Positions 44,177 through 52,946 of a stretch of DNA of 64,000 bases are shown piece after piece. A program made the translations under genes and the position numbers. Source of the DNA: Cytophagaceae bacterium (GTDB lineage: Bacteria > Bacteroidota > Bacteroidia > Cytophagales > Spirosomataceae). Numbering within the stretch: the stretch's first letter is position 1; each line of letters starts with the position of its first letter. The notes under the pieces are model-generated. The model was not told the DNA's origin. It made no database searches and saw only the letters and a program-made list of their open reading frames with translations. The stretch covers positions 111,312 through 175,311 of the forward strand of contig SXXW01000030.1 of NCBI GenBank assembly GCA_005791165.1. Direction: 5' to 3'.

Positions 44177-44992
44177 TTAAACTCGCTGGCGTGTTGCTTC
44201 AAAAATAACAACTCCTGTGGCAACAGATACATTTAAACTACCTACTTGGCCACTTTGAGGAATGGCAGCTAATTCATCCGATTTACGAATTAATTCATCT
44301 GAAATTCCATCTTCTTCTGATCCTAATATGATGGCTAATGGCACCGTTAGGTCGCAAGTGTAGATCGATGTTTTTGTTTTTTCCGTACATGAAACAACTT
44401 TCAATCCTGAGTTTTGAAGGAAGTCAACCGTTTGAATCAGATTTTCCTCTTTACATACAGGAATAAAATTTAATGCGCCTGAGGACGTTTTCATGGCATC
44501 TGCATTGATCTGTGCAGCTCCGCGAGCTGGAATGACAATGGCATGTACCCCCGCACATTCTGCCGTTCGGGCTATAGCTCCAAAATTACGGACGTCTGTA
44601 ATTCGATCTAAAATTAACACTAAGGGTACCTGTCCTTTTTCAAAGGTAGTGGCTATTACGTTTTCCAATTTGGCATAATGGATCGCCGAAACAAATGCAA
44701 TTGCCCCTTGGTGATTTTTTCTTGTGATTCGATTTAACTTTTCTAACGGAACTTTTTGAACTTGGACCCCTTTTTCCTTAGCCAAATCTAATATTTCAGC
44801 GTTACCCAATTCTCTTTGGACTAATAAGCGGTCTATTTCTTTCCCAGATCTCAAGGTTTCTAACACGGATTGTACTCCAAATACAATTTCTTTGTTATCT
44901 GTTTGAGGGGTCGTAAAATGCCTAAATGGTCTTTTAAATGGGGGTCTTGATTCGTTTTCTTCTGACACGTCGTTTGCTGAAATTTCCGACAA
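44177..44992 (-). CDS. rlmB: 23S rRNA (guanosine-2'-O-)-methyltransferase RlmB-like
   Basis: 271-residue TrmH/SPOUT methyltransferase. After a charged 30-residue tail, the substrate-binding domain starts at KEIVFGVQSVLETL. The SPOUT trefoil has LDRITDVRNFGAIARTAE (motif 1), LAIILGSEEDGIS (motif 2) and QSGQVGSLNVSVATGVVIFE (motif 3). Methylates G2251-type positions of 23S rRNA using SAM. No ATG is available: the frame begins at a TTG (44992) with an alternative GTG at 44968, so the exact N-terminus is uncertain. Confidence 0.88.
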   Translation of the reverse strand: MSEISANDVSEENESRPPFKRPFRHFTTPQTDNKEIVFGVQSVLETLRSGKEIDRLLVQRELGNAEILDLAKEKGVQVQKVPLEKLNRITRKNHQGAIAFVSAIHYAKLENVIATTFEKGQVPLVLILDRITDVRNFGAIARTAECAGVHAIVIPARGAAQINADAMKTSSGALNFIPVCKEENLIQTVDFLQNSGLKVVSCTEKTKTSIYTCDLTVPLAIILGSEEDGISDELIRKSDELAAIPQSGQVGSLNVSVATGVVIFEATRQRV

Positions 44993-45018
44993 AGGTCGGC
45001 AATATTTTTTATAATTCT

Positions 45019-45645
45019 TTATGCTTGTCCAATTTCACATGAATCAGCCATTTTTCTAAAGGTTAAATTGATTCGAGTTCCTAGGACTTTTTTGCTTTTG
45101 GGTAAGGCATGCAGCCAAAATTCTTGTGTCTCTCCTCGCATATCCAATACGCTTCCTGAGTCAAGAATTAGGTCAAATTTAAGGCCATGGGTTTTATGCT
45201 TAAATTGAAATTTCCTGATTGCACCTAAGCTCACGGAGGCGATGCTGCTATTCTGGGTAATGCTTTTTTCATTATCACTGTGCCAACCCATTCCTTCAGA
45301 TCCATTGTGGTAAAAATTCAAAAGACATGCATTGTATTCAGAACCGGTAATCTTTTCCACCTTTGATTTAATGTCAGTCAATGTAGATGAAAATGGTAAT
45401 GCGGTCTTAGATTGGCCTGAATAACGATATATGAATGGTTTTTCCGCGTACCAAGCCACCTTTCGGTCTGTGATATAGGTCTTGCCAAATAGCTTAACCA
45501 CATCTTGCTGCCAAATTATTTCATTGGATAAATCATGGAAGTGCGATTCAATTTCTTCTTTTGAGAAAGCAAAGGGATGGTAGTTGACCGTACCATCGCA
45601 GGGCAATAAGTTATTTTGGTTTACATTTTCAATTTGTAATTGCAT
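45019..45645 (-). CDS. alkB: AlkB-like 2OG-Fe(II) dioxygenase
   Basis: 208 residues from the ATG of MQLQIENV; a longer frame to 45705 is not needed. Jelly-roll dioxygenase: iron ligands His-x-Asp in GMGWHSDNEKS and His in FWLHALPKSK, and the 2-oxoglutarate Arg in TRINLTFR. It would oxidatively demethylate 1-meA/3-meC in nucleic acids. Could also be an RNA demethylase; not decided by sequence alone. Confidence 0.9.
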   Translation of the reverse strand: MQLQIENVNQNNLLPCDGTVNYHPFAFSKEEIESHFHDLSNEIIWQQDVVKLFGKTYITDRKVAWYAEKPFIYRYSGQSKTALPFSSTLTDIKSKVEKITGSEYNACLLNFYHNGSEGMGWHSDNEKSITQNSSIASVSLGAIRKFQFKHKTHGLKFDLILDSGSVLDMRGETQEFWLHALPKSKKVLGTRINLTFRKMADSCEIGQA

Positions 45646-45715
45646 GTAGCAAATTATGAAATATCGCTTAAAATCTTTTTTATTATCCTTAACTTTACGC
45701 TTCAATTAATTGAAT

Positions 45716-46486
45716 ATGTACAAAACTACTGAAATAGCCTCATCTGAAATTGCTTCAGATAATCCCGTTCACCAGCGACTTTTATTTCCATATCAACATG
45801 TTAGTCATTTAATTAGTGGCAACGTATTGGAAATCGGTTGCGGTACAGGTAGGGGAGTAGGGGTTTTAGCAGATAAAGTTTCAGGTTATACAGGGGTAGA
45901 TAAAAATACTGAATTAATGGAATCATTGGGACAAAAGTACCCTGATTTCACTTTTATTGACATGTTTTTGCCACCCCTTCAAGATTTGCCTGATAATCAT
46001 TTTGATTTTGTGATTACTTTTCAGGTGATCGAACATATAGAACCGGATTCCTTTTTTCTCGCCGAAGCAGCCCGAGTATTAAAACCAGGAGGTAAATTGT
46101 ATTTAACGACGGTTAATAAAAAGTTCTCATTGACAAGAAATCCATGGCATGTGCGTGAATATTATGCAGATGGTTTACAAAATTTAATGGAAAAGCATTT
46201 TTCCACCGTAATCACTGAAGGTATTCATGGCAATGATAAGGTCATGAAATATTACGAAGAGAATAAAAAGTCGGTGGAACGCATTACAAAATTTGATATT
46301 TTCAATTTACAATATCGCCTTCCAAGAACATGGTTGCAGGTTCCTTATGATTTAGCGAATCGCTTAAGCCGCAATTCATTGTCAAATCAAAATAACTCGT
46401 TGGTCAATTCCATTCAAGTAGATGATTATTTTTTATCCAACGAGCCTGAAAATTCACTCGATTTCTTTTACACCGGGATCAAATAA
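45716..46486 (+). CDS. class I SAM-dependent methyltransferase
   Basis: 256 residues from the ATG at 45716 (a TTG lies two codons upstream). Rossmann-like Methyltransf_11 type: VLEIGCGTGRGVGVL (motif I), YTGVDKNTELM, FVITFQVIEHIEPDSFF and ARVLKPGGKLYLTT. Substrate unknown. The 3-bp gap to the next gene, another methyltransferase, indicates an operon. Confidence 0.85.
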   Translation: MYKTTEIASSEIASDNPVHQRLLFPYQHVSHLISGNVLEIGCGTGRGVGVLADKVSGYTGVDKNTELMESLGQKYPDFTFIDMFLPPLQDLPDNHFDFVITFQVIEHIEPDSFFLAEAARVLKPGGKLYLTTVNKKFSLTRNPWHVREYYADGLQNLMEKHFSTVITEGIHGNDKVMKYYEENKKSVERITKFDIFNLQYRLPRTWLQVPYDLANRLSRNSLSNQNNSLVNSIQVDDYFLSNEPENSLDFFYTGIK

Positions 46487-46489
46487 TTC

Positions 46490-47128
46490 ATGGAATTTAT
46501 CGATACAAATATTGAAGCGTATTCTCAATCATTTTCAGATCCTGAAAGCGCTTTATTAAAAGAATTGAATCGTGAAACACATGCTTTGGTCTTACAACCT
46601 AGAATGCTTTCAGGGCATTTACAAGGCCGATTTTTATCTTTAATTTCTAAAATTTTACAGCCCAAACTTATTCTTGAAATTGGGACTTATACCGGTTATT
46701 CCGCTTTGTGTTTAGCAGAAGGATTGGATGAAAAAGGCCAACTCATCACCATTGATATTAACGAGGAATTGGAGACATTTGCCCGTTCATTTTTCAATCG
46801 CTCTCCTTATGCTTCCCAAATCGATTATCGAATTGCAGACGCAAAAGATGAAATTAATAAAATTGATGGGCCCATGGATCTTGTTTTTATTGATGCCGAC
46901 AAAAGAAATTATGCAGTATATTTTGATTTGTTGATTGATAAGGTGCGTAAGGGTGGGCTCATTATCGTCGATAATGTGTTGTGGAGCGGTAAAATAATCG
47001 ATGCATCTGCCCAGGATAAATCAACGGTTGCCTTGCGGGATTTCAATCAAAAATGCCTGGATGATCTTCGCGTAGAAAAAATGCTTCTTCCTCTTCGGGA
47101 CGGATTATTGATCCTTAGAAAAAAATAA
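46490..47128 (+). CDS. O-methyltransferase (CCoAOMT/TrmR-like)
   Basis: 212 residues of the Methyltransf_3 family: ILEIGTYTGYSALCLAEGL (SAM motif), LVFIDADKRNY with metal-binding Asp residues, and LIIVDNVLWSGKI. Members act on catechol-type substrates with a divalent metal; bacterial TrmR relatives methylate tRNA wobble 5-hydroxyuridine. Which applies here is not decided. Ends abutting the convergent transglycosylase gene. Confidence 0.88.
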   Translation: MEFIDTNIEAYSQSFSDPESALLKELNRETHALVLQPRMLSGHLQGRFLSLISKILQPKLILEIGTYTGYSALCLAEGLDEKGQLITIDINEELETFARSFFNRSPYASQIDYRIADAKDEINKIDGPMDLVFIDADKRNYAVYFDLLIDKVRKGGLIIVDNVLWSGKIIDASAQDKSTVALRDFNQKCLDDLRVEKMLLPLRDGLLILRKK

Positions 47129-48667
47129 TTAAGGTATTAACTTTATTTTTTGGCCAATTTTCAAGCTAGGATTTTTACCCAAATTATTCCATTTAATCAA
47201 ATCTTCTGTTGAAATTGAATAGGTCTTTGAAATTCTAAATAGCGTTTCTCCAGCTTGCACGGTATGTATGGTGTGCTTTATTTCAGAAGCATTGGAGGTT
47301 TCTACCTGTAGGTCGACTTCCGGTTTTTCAATTAATTTACTTTTACTCTCAACTTTCACTAGCTCAGATTCTGATTTTATACTGATCTCTCTAGAATCTG
47401 CGGGTGCTATGATAAAACTGTTTCCTTTTTCGCTCGTAGTGATGTTTCGTGCCGGCTCTTCTTCTTTCTTTTTTTCTAAAATAACAATGTTATTCTCTTT
47501 TTTAGGCGCATTTTTTGCCTTTTTATCTAACTGTTGGGATATAACTTCTAACATCGGAACCAGACGCTTCACTTTTACTTTTTGACCTAACATAATCATT
47601 GTCTTCATGTCAAATCCATTTAATTTAAGAAGCTCAGGTAATTTCATTTCATATTTACTCGAGATCGATGAAAGCGTTTCTCCAGCAACGACAGTATGTA
47701 AACGTGTCTCAATTTGGTCTGACATGATCGCTGCATTTTTCGATTTTTTGTTTGGACTCGGCTGATAGAGTTTACTCGAATCGACAGATGCTGTTAATAT
47801 TTGAGTTTCTATGGGTTCAATAAAAGGCTTATTGGTACTAGAAACAAAGGTCTTGATATTGCTTGGATGGTAGAGCGTATAAATCTTGCCATTGGGAATC
47901 CAATCCTTTAAAATCCATGCATTGTGTTTTTTTAAATCGTCGTATGATAATTGAAGCGAATCCGATAATTCATATAAATTTCTTCCACCCGACATTTGCA
48001 TGGTGACCATGCTATTTTCTAATTCAATGTTGGGCTCATTTTGTAATTTATCTTCCCAGAAATGTTTATAGGCTAAGAAGCGAATCAAATACCAATCCGT
48101 TGAGGAGTCGACTTCTATTTCCGTTTTCCCTTTCCAATCTTGTGCGTAATTTGTCTTTTTCAAGGTCCCTAAGCCCATTCTGTAGGATAGTAAGGTGCTT
48201 AGCCAATTATTCAATACCCCGTTATTTCGGGTAAAATAGTTGACCGCTCCCTTCGTTGATTCAATGATATGCCTTCTTTCGTCTATTTGTTTATCTACCT
48301 TCATCCCTACGTCGATGGCCGTTTCAAATTTAAATTGCCAATAACCAACAGCCGCAGAAGTGGAAACGGCATTGGCATTTAAATTACTTTCTTGAACACA
48401 TAAATATTTAAATTCATCAGGGATATTACCCTCTTTTAAAATGGGTTCAATTAATGGAAAATACAGCCGCATTTTGGCTAATAAAGCGGTTGAGTAGCGT
48501 TTGTTGGCCCCCAACATATTAAATTCCTTATCAAAAATGGGTTTGGCTGAAGCGTGAATAATCACCTTAACATTTCCAATGGATATCGTGTCAGGTAAAT
48601 CTTTATACGCATTTGCATAAAAAGAAATCGAAATTAGAAACAAGAAAAGTGGGATGATCCTATACAA
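47129..48667 (-). CDS. MltD-like lytic transglycosylase with two LysM domains
   Basis: 512 residues: signal peptide about 1-20, SLT/GEWL catalytic domain (about 75-200) with the catalytic Glu in CVQESNLNANAV and the AVGYWQFKFET motif. LysM domains lie at about 329-372 (HTVVAGETLSSISSKY) and about 466-510 (HTVQAGETLFRISKTY), separated by a Lys/Glu-rich linker. Cleaves peptidoglycan glycans with formation of 1,6-anhydro-MurNAc. A third, weaker LysM-like segment lies near 225-270. Confidence 0.9.
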   Translation of the reverse strand: MYRIIPLFLFLISISFYANAYKDLPDTISIGNVKVIIHASAKPIFDKEFNMLGANKRYSTALLAKMRLYFPLIEPILKEGNIPDEFKYLCVQESNLNANAVSTSAAVGYWQFKFETAIDVGMKVDKQIDERRHIIESTKGAVNYFTRNNGVLNNWLSTLLSYRMGLGTLKKTNYAQDWKGKTEIEVDSSTDWYLIRFLAYKHFWEDKLQNEPNIELENSMVTMQMSGGRNLYELSDSLQLSYDDLKKHNAWILKDWIPNGKIYTLYHPSNIKTFVSSTNKPFIEPIETQILTASVDSSKLYQPSPNKKSKNAAIMSDQIETRLHTVVAGETLSSISSKYEMKLPELLKLNGFDMKTMIMLGQKVKVKRLVPMLEVISQQLDKKAKNAPKKENNIVILEKKKEEEPARNITTSEKGNSFIIAPADSREISIKSESELVKVESKSKLIEKPEVDLQVETSNASEIKHTIHTVQAGETLFRISKTYSISTEDLIKWNNLGKNPSLKIGQKIKLIP

Positions 48668-48753
48668 ATTCTTCAGGATATTGTGTTTGCAAAATTACCA
48701 AAATTATCTAATTAAACGGCAATGACCCGATTTTATTGCCCCTAGATATTTCT

Positions 48754-48761
48754 TACCTTTG
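48754..48761 (+). promoter_or_regulatory. -7 box of the DUF3109-ATL operon
   Basis: TACCTTTG, exact -7 consensus, 20 bp before the DUF3109 ATG; a TTG at 48736-48738 is a weak -33 at 15-bp spacing. Confidence 0.4.
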
Positions 48762-48781
48762 GGAAATAAAATAGGAATTGA

Positions 48782-49354
48782 ATGATTTTAATTAACGATA
48801 CAGTCATAAGTGAGGATGTTGCAGATGAATTTTTTGTCTGTGATTTAGCTAAATGTAAGGGTGCTTGTTGTGTGGAAGGAGATATGGGTGCACCTTTGGA
48901 AGAAGAAGAATTAGCTATTTTAGATCGAATTCAGGAAGATATAAAGCCGTTTTTATCGGCCGATGGTCTTGCGGAAATTGCCAAACAAGGTAATTACATC
49001 AGAGAAGACGATGGAGATTTTTCAACTCCTATTATAGAGGGAAGGGAATGTGTATATGCGCTATATGATGATAAGGGACATTTAAAATGTGGCATCGAAC
49101 AGGCTTATTTTGCAGGCAAAACGGATTTTAGAAAACCTATTTCTTGTCATTTATATCCGATTCGCATTCAGAAATTAGCGGAATACCAAGCCTTAAATTA
49201 TGATCGTTGGACAATCTGTTCCGACGCCTGTTCCCATGGAAAAGAATTAGGAGTACCCATTTATAAGTTTTTAAAAGATCCTCTGATTCGAAAATTTGGA
49301 TCTTCTTGGTACGCAGAATTGGAAAAGGAAATTGACGAACGAAAGCTCGATTAA
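48782..49354 (+). CDS. DUF3109 cysteine-rich protein
   Basis: 190 residues of the DUF3109 family, related to the zinc/iron-chelating YkgJ fold. Conserved cysteines: FVCDLAKCKGACCVEGD (20-36), then EC, CGIE, SCHLYPI, CSDAC. The Cys set suggests metal or Fe-S binding. Function unknown. The following gene starts immediately at its stop codon (TAA then ATG). Confidence 0.85.
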   Translation: MILINDTVISEDVADEFFVCDLAKCKGACCVEGDMGAPLEEEELAILDRIQEDIKPFLSADGLAEIAKQGNYIREDDGDFSTPIIEGRECVYALYDDKGHLKCGIEQAYFAGKTDFRKPISCHLYPIRIQKLAEYQALNYDRWTICSDACSHGKELGVPIYKFLKDPLIRKFGSSWYAELEKEIDERKLD

Positions 49355-49681
49355 ATGAAAAACCAGAACGCGTTCGATGATATCTATGCCTTAGTAAAAT
49401 TGATTCCCTATGGCCGAGTAAGTTCCTATGGAGCTATAGCCGCATATTTAGGGATGAAAGGGGGCGCTAGAATGGTGGGTTGGGCCATGAATGCTTCCCA
49501 TACGGATCCTGAAATTCCAGCTCATCGAGTAGTCAATCGCAATGGAGTCTTGACTGGAAAGAATTTTTTTGGGGAGGGTGTGATGCAGGACCGCTTAGAA
49601 TCTGAGGGTATTGTCATTCAGGAAGATCAAATTATTGATTTTCAAAAAGTATTTTGGGATCCTATGATTGAGCTTCTTTAA
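49355..49681 (+). CDS. alkyltransferase-like (ATL) protein, active Cys replaced by Ala
   Basis: 108 residues, MGMT DNA-binding domain only: VKLIPYGRVSSYGAIA, GARMVGWAMNASH with the Arg finger, and IPAHRVVN. The active-site PCHR of O6-alkylguanine-DNA alkyltransferases reads PAHR here (Ala56), so it cannot accept the alkyl group. ATL proteins bind O6-alkylguanine and recruit nucleotide excision repair. Overlaps the convergent mtgA stop by 4 bp. Confidence 0.85.
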   Translation: MKNQNAFDDIYALVKLIPYGRVSSYGAIAAYLGMKGGARMVGWAMNASHTDPEIPAHRVVNRNGVLTGKNFFGEGVMQDRLESEGIVIQEDQIIDFQKVFWDPMIELL

Positions 49682-50475
49682 TCAATTTTGTAAAGGAATT
49701 TTTTTCCGCCGAGCCCACTCATCTGCCTTTTAATTTGAGACGTTCTTCTATTAATGTAATTGGACGGATTCTCAATCGAGAAACGAATGGGATTTGGGAG
49801 ACATGCTGCAAGCCTGGCAGCTTCAGTCGTGCTGGCCTCTTCAGCTGAATGATTGTAAAAACGCCTGCTGGCTGATTCGACGCCAAAAGTCATTTTACCT
49901 GTTTCAGCCACATTTAAATACACTTCCATGATGCGTTTCTTTCCCCAAACCAACTCAATCATCAGCGTGAAATAGACTTCTAACCCTTTTCGAATATAGC
50001 TTCTATCTTGCCATAAAAATACATTTTTGGCGACTTGTTGGCTTATTGTACTAGCTCCTTTGATTTTCTTGCCTTTCATGTTGGATTGAACGGCGCCCCA
50101 CATCGACTTAAAATCAAATCCATGATGTTCAGGGAACAATTGGTCTTCAGAGGCTAGAATCGCTAATGGATAATTTTTGGAAATTTGCGAATATGGCGTC
50201 CATTGGCTATAAATTTTACTTGGTTTTCCTTCCGACATCGCGTCGATCTTCCGACTGGCCATAGTAGGTGTAAAATAAATAGGCACAAATTTTAATAATA
50301 CAATGGCAAAAATGGTAGATAACCATACATAAAACAGATAAAGCCCCAGTTTTCTAAAAAAATAACCAAAACTCCATTTTTGATTTTTCTTGCGCGGATT
50401 GTCTGTCACATTATCAAACTTTGATGACCCAGTTTTTGATTTAAAATCCTTATTAAAAGTGACTCTCTTAGCCAT
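49678..50475 (-). CDS. mtgA: monofunctional peptidoglycan glycosyltransferase
   Basis: 265 residues: a basic cytoplasmic N-terminus, one transmembrane helix (about 37-60, GLYLFYVWLSTIFAIVLL) and a GT51 domain. The catalytic Glu lies in ILASEDQLFPEHHGFD; KGASTISQQVAKN, GKKRIMEVYLNVAE and AARLAACLPNP are the remaining GT51 motifs. It polymerises lipid II glycan strands; no transpeptidase domain. Confidence 0.92.
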   Translation of the reverse strand: MAKRVTFNKDFKSKTGSSKFDNVTDNPRKKNQKWSFGYFFRKLGLYLFYVWLSTIFAIVLLKFVPIYFTPTMASRKIDAMSEGKPSKIYSQWTPYSQISKNYPLAILASEDQLFPEHHGFDFKSMWGAVQSNMKGKKIKGASTISQQVAKNVFLWQDRSYIRKGLEVYFTLMIELVWGKKRIMEVYLNVAETGKMTFGVESASRRFYNHSAEEASTTEAARLAACLPNPIRFSIENPSNYINRRTSQIKRQMSGLGGKKFLYKID

Positions 50476-50519
50476 AAGCTATTAAAAATAATTAAGTTTA
50501 AATTTACGACAAAAAATAA

Positions 50520-51644
50520 TCAAACAATAAAAAGGTCAGCAGCTAATTTATCAGCCATCAAAGCTCCTGTTTCAGTCAAAATTAAGTGACCATTGGAAAC
50601 ATGAGCCCAATCTTTTTTTTGCCAATTTTTGATTAAGTCTAAAGGTATTTTGGCATTCAATTGCGCAAATGTTTGTTCAATCTTTGACCATTCAATTCCC
50701 CATTTAGTTCTCAATCGGGTCATCATATATTCATTGATTTTATTCGCCTCCGTTAAAATTTCAATTTCCGCCGGGATGGATTGCTCGTTAATTGCTTTCA
50801 TATATACGCCATTTTTAGCCACATTCCATTGCCTGGAATTTTGGTTAAAGCTGTGCGCAGAAGGACCAATTCCCAAATAGGATTCTTGATTCCAATAGCT
50901 TGTATTATGTTTCGAATACTGTTCGTTTTTAGCAAAATTCGATGTTTCATAGGCTTCAAAGCCCTTCTCCGCTAATAATTTCCGAGTGAATGAGAATTTT
51001 TGTGATTGCATTGACTCTGGTAATTCTTTAAAAACACCCTTTTTCTTTTGTTGGCCAAAGACCGTTTTCGGTTCAATCGTTAAACTATACGCTGAAATAT
51101 GATTGACTTGTGTATCCACAGCTTTTTGGATATCCAAGGCTAGATCATGTAGATCATTGTCGGGTATGCCATATATTAAATCAATGCTAATGTTGTCAAT
51201 TCCGATGTCTTGGGCTTGGGAAATGCATGTAAGCGCTTGCGCCGACGAATGATTCCGGTTTATAAAAAGTAAATTTTCTTCTCGAAAGGATTGAATACCA
51301 ATACTTAGCCGATTGACGCCTAAGCTTTTAATGGCTGCTAAATAGTTTGGTGTTAAATCCTCCGGATTAGCTTCGAGCGTAATTTCTGCCTCATTTTCGA
51401 CGGAGAAATACTGGTGAATCGTATTCAATATTTTTTCTATTTCATCCGTAGAAAGTAGGGAAGGAGTTCCTCCACCAAAGTAAATAGTCTTTAAATTATG
51501 GCTATCTAAATAGTCTTTTTGAAGGGCTATTTCTTGACATATGGCATGCACCAAATCCGATTTTAAAGCTACATTAGTACTGAAATGAAAGTCGCAATAA
51601 TGACATGCTTGATGACAAAACGGAATATGTAGGTAGAGATGCAA
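50520..51644 (-). CDS. hemW: HemW-like radical SAM haem chaperone
   Basis: 374 residues. Radical-SAM cluster Cys10-xxx-Cys14-xx-Cys17 in HIPFCHQACHYCDFH, then GGGTPSLL, and HemN C-terminal domain. HemW proteins look like coproporphyrinogen oxidase HemN but act as haem chaperones; HemN normally has an extra Cys (CxxxCxxCxC). Here the residue after CDF is His, consistent with HemW. Lies 5 bp downstream of the M16 gene, same transcript. Confidence 0.9.
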   Translation of the reverse strand: MHLYLHIPFCHQACHYCDFHFSTNVALKSDLVHAICQEIALQKDYLDSHNLKTIYFGGGTPSLLSTDEIEKILNTIHQYFSVENEAEITLEANPEDLTPNYLAAIKSLGVNRLSIGIQSFREENLLFINRNHSSAQALTCISQAQDIGIDNISIDLIYGIPDNDLHDLALDIQKAVDTQVNHISAYSLTIEPKTVFGQQKKKGVFKELPESMQSQKFSFTRKLLAEKGFEAYETSNFAKNEQYSKHNTSYWNQESYLGIGPSAHSFNQNSRQWNVAKNGVYMKAINEQSIPAEIEILTEANKINEYMMTRLRTKWGIEWSKIEQTFAQLNAKIPLDLIKNWQKKDWAHVSNGHLILTETGALMADKLAADLFIV

Positions 51645-51649
51645 GATTT

Positions 51650-52879
51650 TTAAGGTTCAAAAATGAGGCAACTTAATTGGTCAGGATTCAACATATCAGT
51701 CGCCAATGATTGCAATTGGGTCGCCGTAACTAAGTCGATTTGCTCAAATAACTCTTCCAAAGTTTCTATTTTTTCACGGTCTAAGAGGTTTTTAGCCATC
51801 ATCAACATGAAATTTAGGTTACTTTCTTCCGCCATGGCCATTTGGCCTTTTAATTGAGATTTTATTTTCACTAAAGCAGATGCTGAAAGTTCTCGGTCTT
51901 TTAGTTTATTGAATTCTTTATGAATTAATCGAATGGATTTGTTGACTTGATTAGGCTCTGTTCCAAAATAAATAGCCCAAAATCCTGCATCCATATAGCT
52001 TGTAAAATTAGCTTCGATGGAATAAACCAAGCCATGTCTTTCTCTAACGGACACATTTAAGAGCGAATTCATGCTGGGACCGCCTAATAAATTGATCAAC
52101 ATAAAAAAGGCTAATCGATTAGGGTTTTCAATCGCATACGATTGTTTTCCAATGGCAATATGGGATTGTGTTAGGCCTCTCTTGGTGATTTTTTCAATCG
52201 GTACCATGGCCGGCGGAACGATTCGATTAATATGTTCTTTTTTGCTTTTGATACCTCCCGCATATTTTTCTGCCCAAGCAAAAACTTTTTCATGCGGTAA
52301 CTTACCAATCGACGAAATAACGATTCTCGATGTATCTAAATTACGGTCGATAAACTGATGTAAATGGCTTTGAGTGAATGATTTAACTGTTTCTTGTGTA
52401 CCTAATATATTAACTCCCAAAGGATGATTAGGGAATAACAATTCATCGAAATCATCCTGAATCGCATCTTCCGGTGCCTCATAATACATCGACATTTCTT
52501 CCAAAATAACACTTCTTTCTTTCTCTAATTCCTTTTCTGGAAAAGTAGAATGAAAGGTTATGTCGGTAATCAACTCGAGCGCCCTTTCAAAATATGGAGT
52601 TAAAATGGAGGCGTGAAAACAAATTTTTTCTTTGGTGGTGTAAGCATTTAACTCCCCGCCAATGAGATCTAGGCGGTTAATGATCTGGATATTGGATTTC
52701 TTTTCAGTACCCTTAAAAGCTAAATGCTCCCAAAAATGGGCTAATCCCTGTTCTGAATCTAACTCGTCCCGACTACCGATGTCCAACATGATTCCTACAT
52801 GTGATATCTCAGTATGCAGCACTTGGCGATGCACAATCGTTATTCCATTAGATAATGTTTTTATTTGAATTGAATTCAT
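51650..52879 (-). CDS. M16-family zinc metalloprotease (PqqL/mitochondrial-processing-peptidase-like)
   Basis: 409 residues, no signal peptide. A single M16/M16_C pair with His48-Phe-Trp-Glu51-His52 in AHFWEHLAFKG and the distal Glu in VILEEMSMYYE, so it is catalytically complete. MLDIGSRDE is the typical preceding strand. Probably a cytoplasmic homodimer. Forms an operon with hemW. Confidence 0.9.
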   Translation of the reverse strand: MNSIQIKTLSNGITIVHRQVLHTEISHVGIMLDIGSRDELDSEQGLAHFWEHLAFKGTEKKSNIQIINRLDLIGGELNAYTTKEKICFHASILTPYFERALELITDITFHSTFPEKELEKERSVILEEMSMYYEAPEDAIQDDFDELLFPNHPLGVNILGTQETVKSFTQSHLHQFIDRNLDTSRIVISSIGKLPHEKVFAWAEKYAGGIKSKKEHINRIVPPAMVPIEKITKRGLTQSHIAIGKQSYAIENPNRLAFFMLINLLGGPSMNSLLNVSVRERHGLVYSIEANFTSYMDAGFWAIYFGTEPNQVNKSIRLIHKEFNKLKDRELSASALVKIKSQLKGQMAMAEESNLNFMLMMAKNLLDREKIETLEELFEQIDLVTATQLQSLATDMLNPDQLSCLIFEP

Positions 52880-52946
52880 AAAGGGGTTTTTACCAAAAAG
52901 ATCTTAAAATTAATTAATTTTATATCCAATCACTCATTTTTCTTTC

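Noticed and set aside
45019..49681. DNA alkylation-damage repair operon (AlkB plus ATL)
   Set aside because: The two genes are on opposite strands and about 3.7 kb apart with unrelated genes between; no shared regulation is visible.
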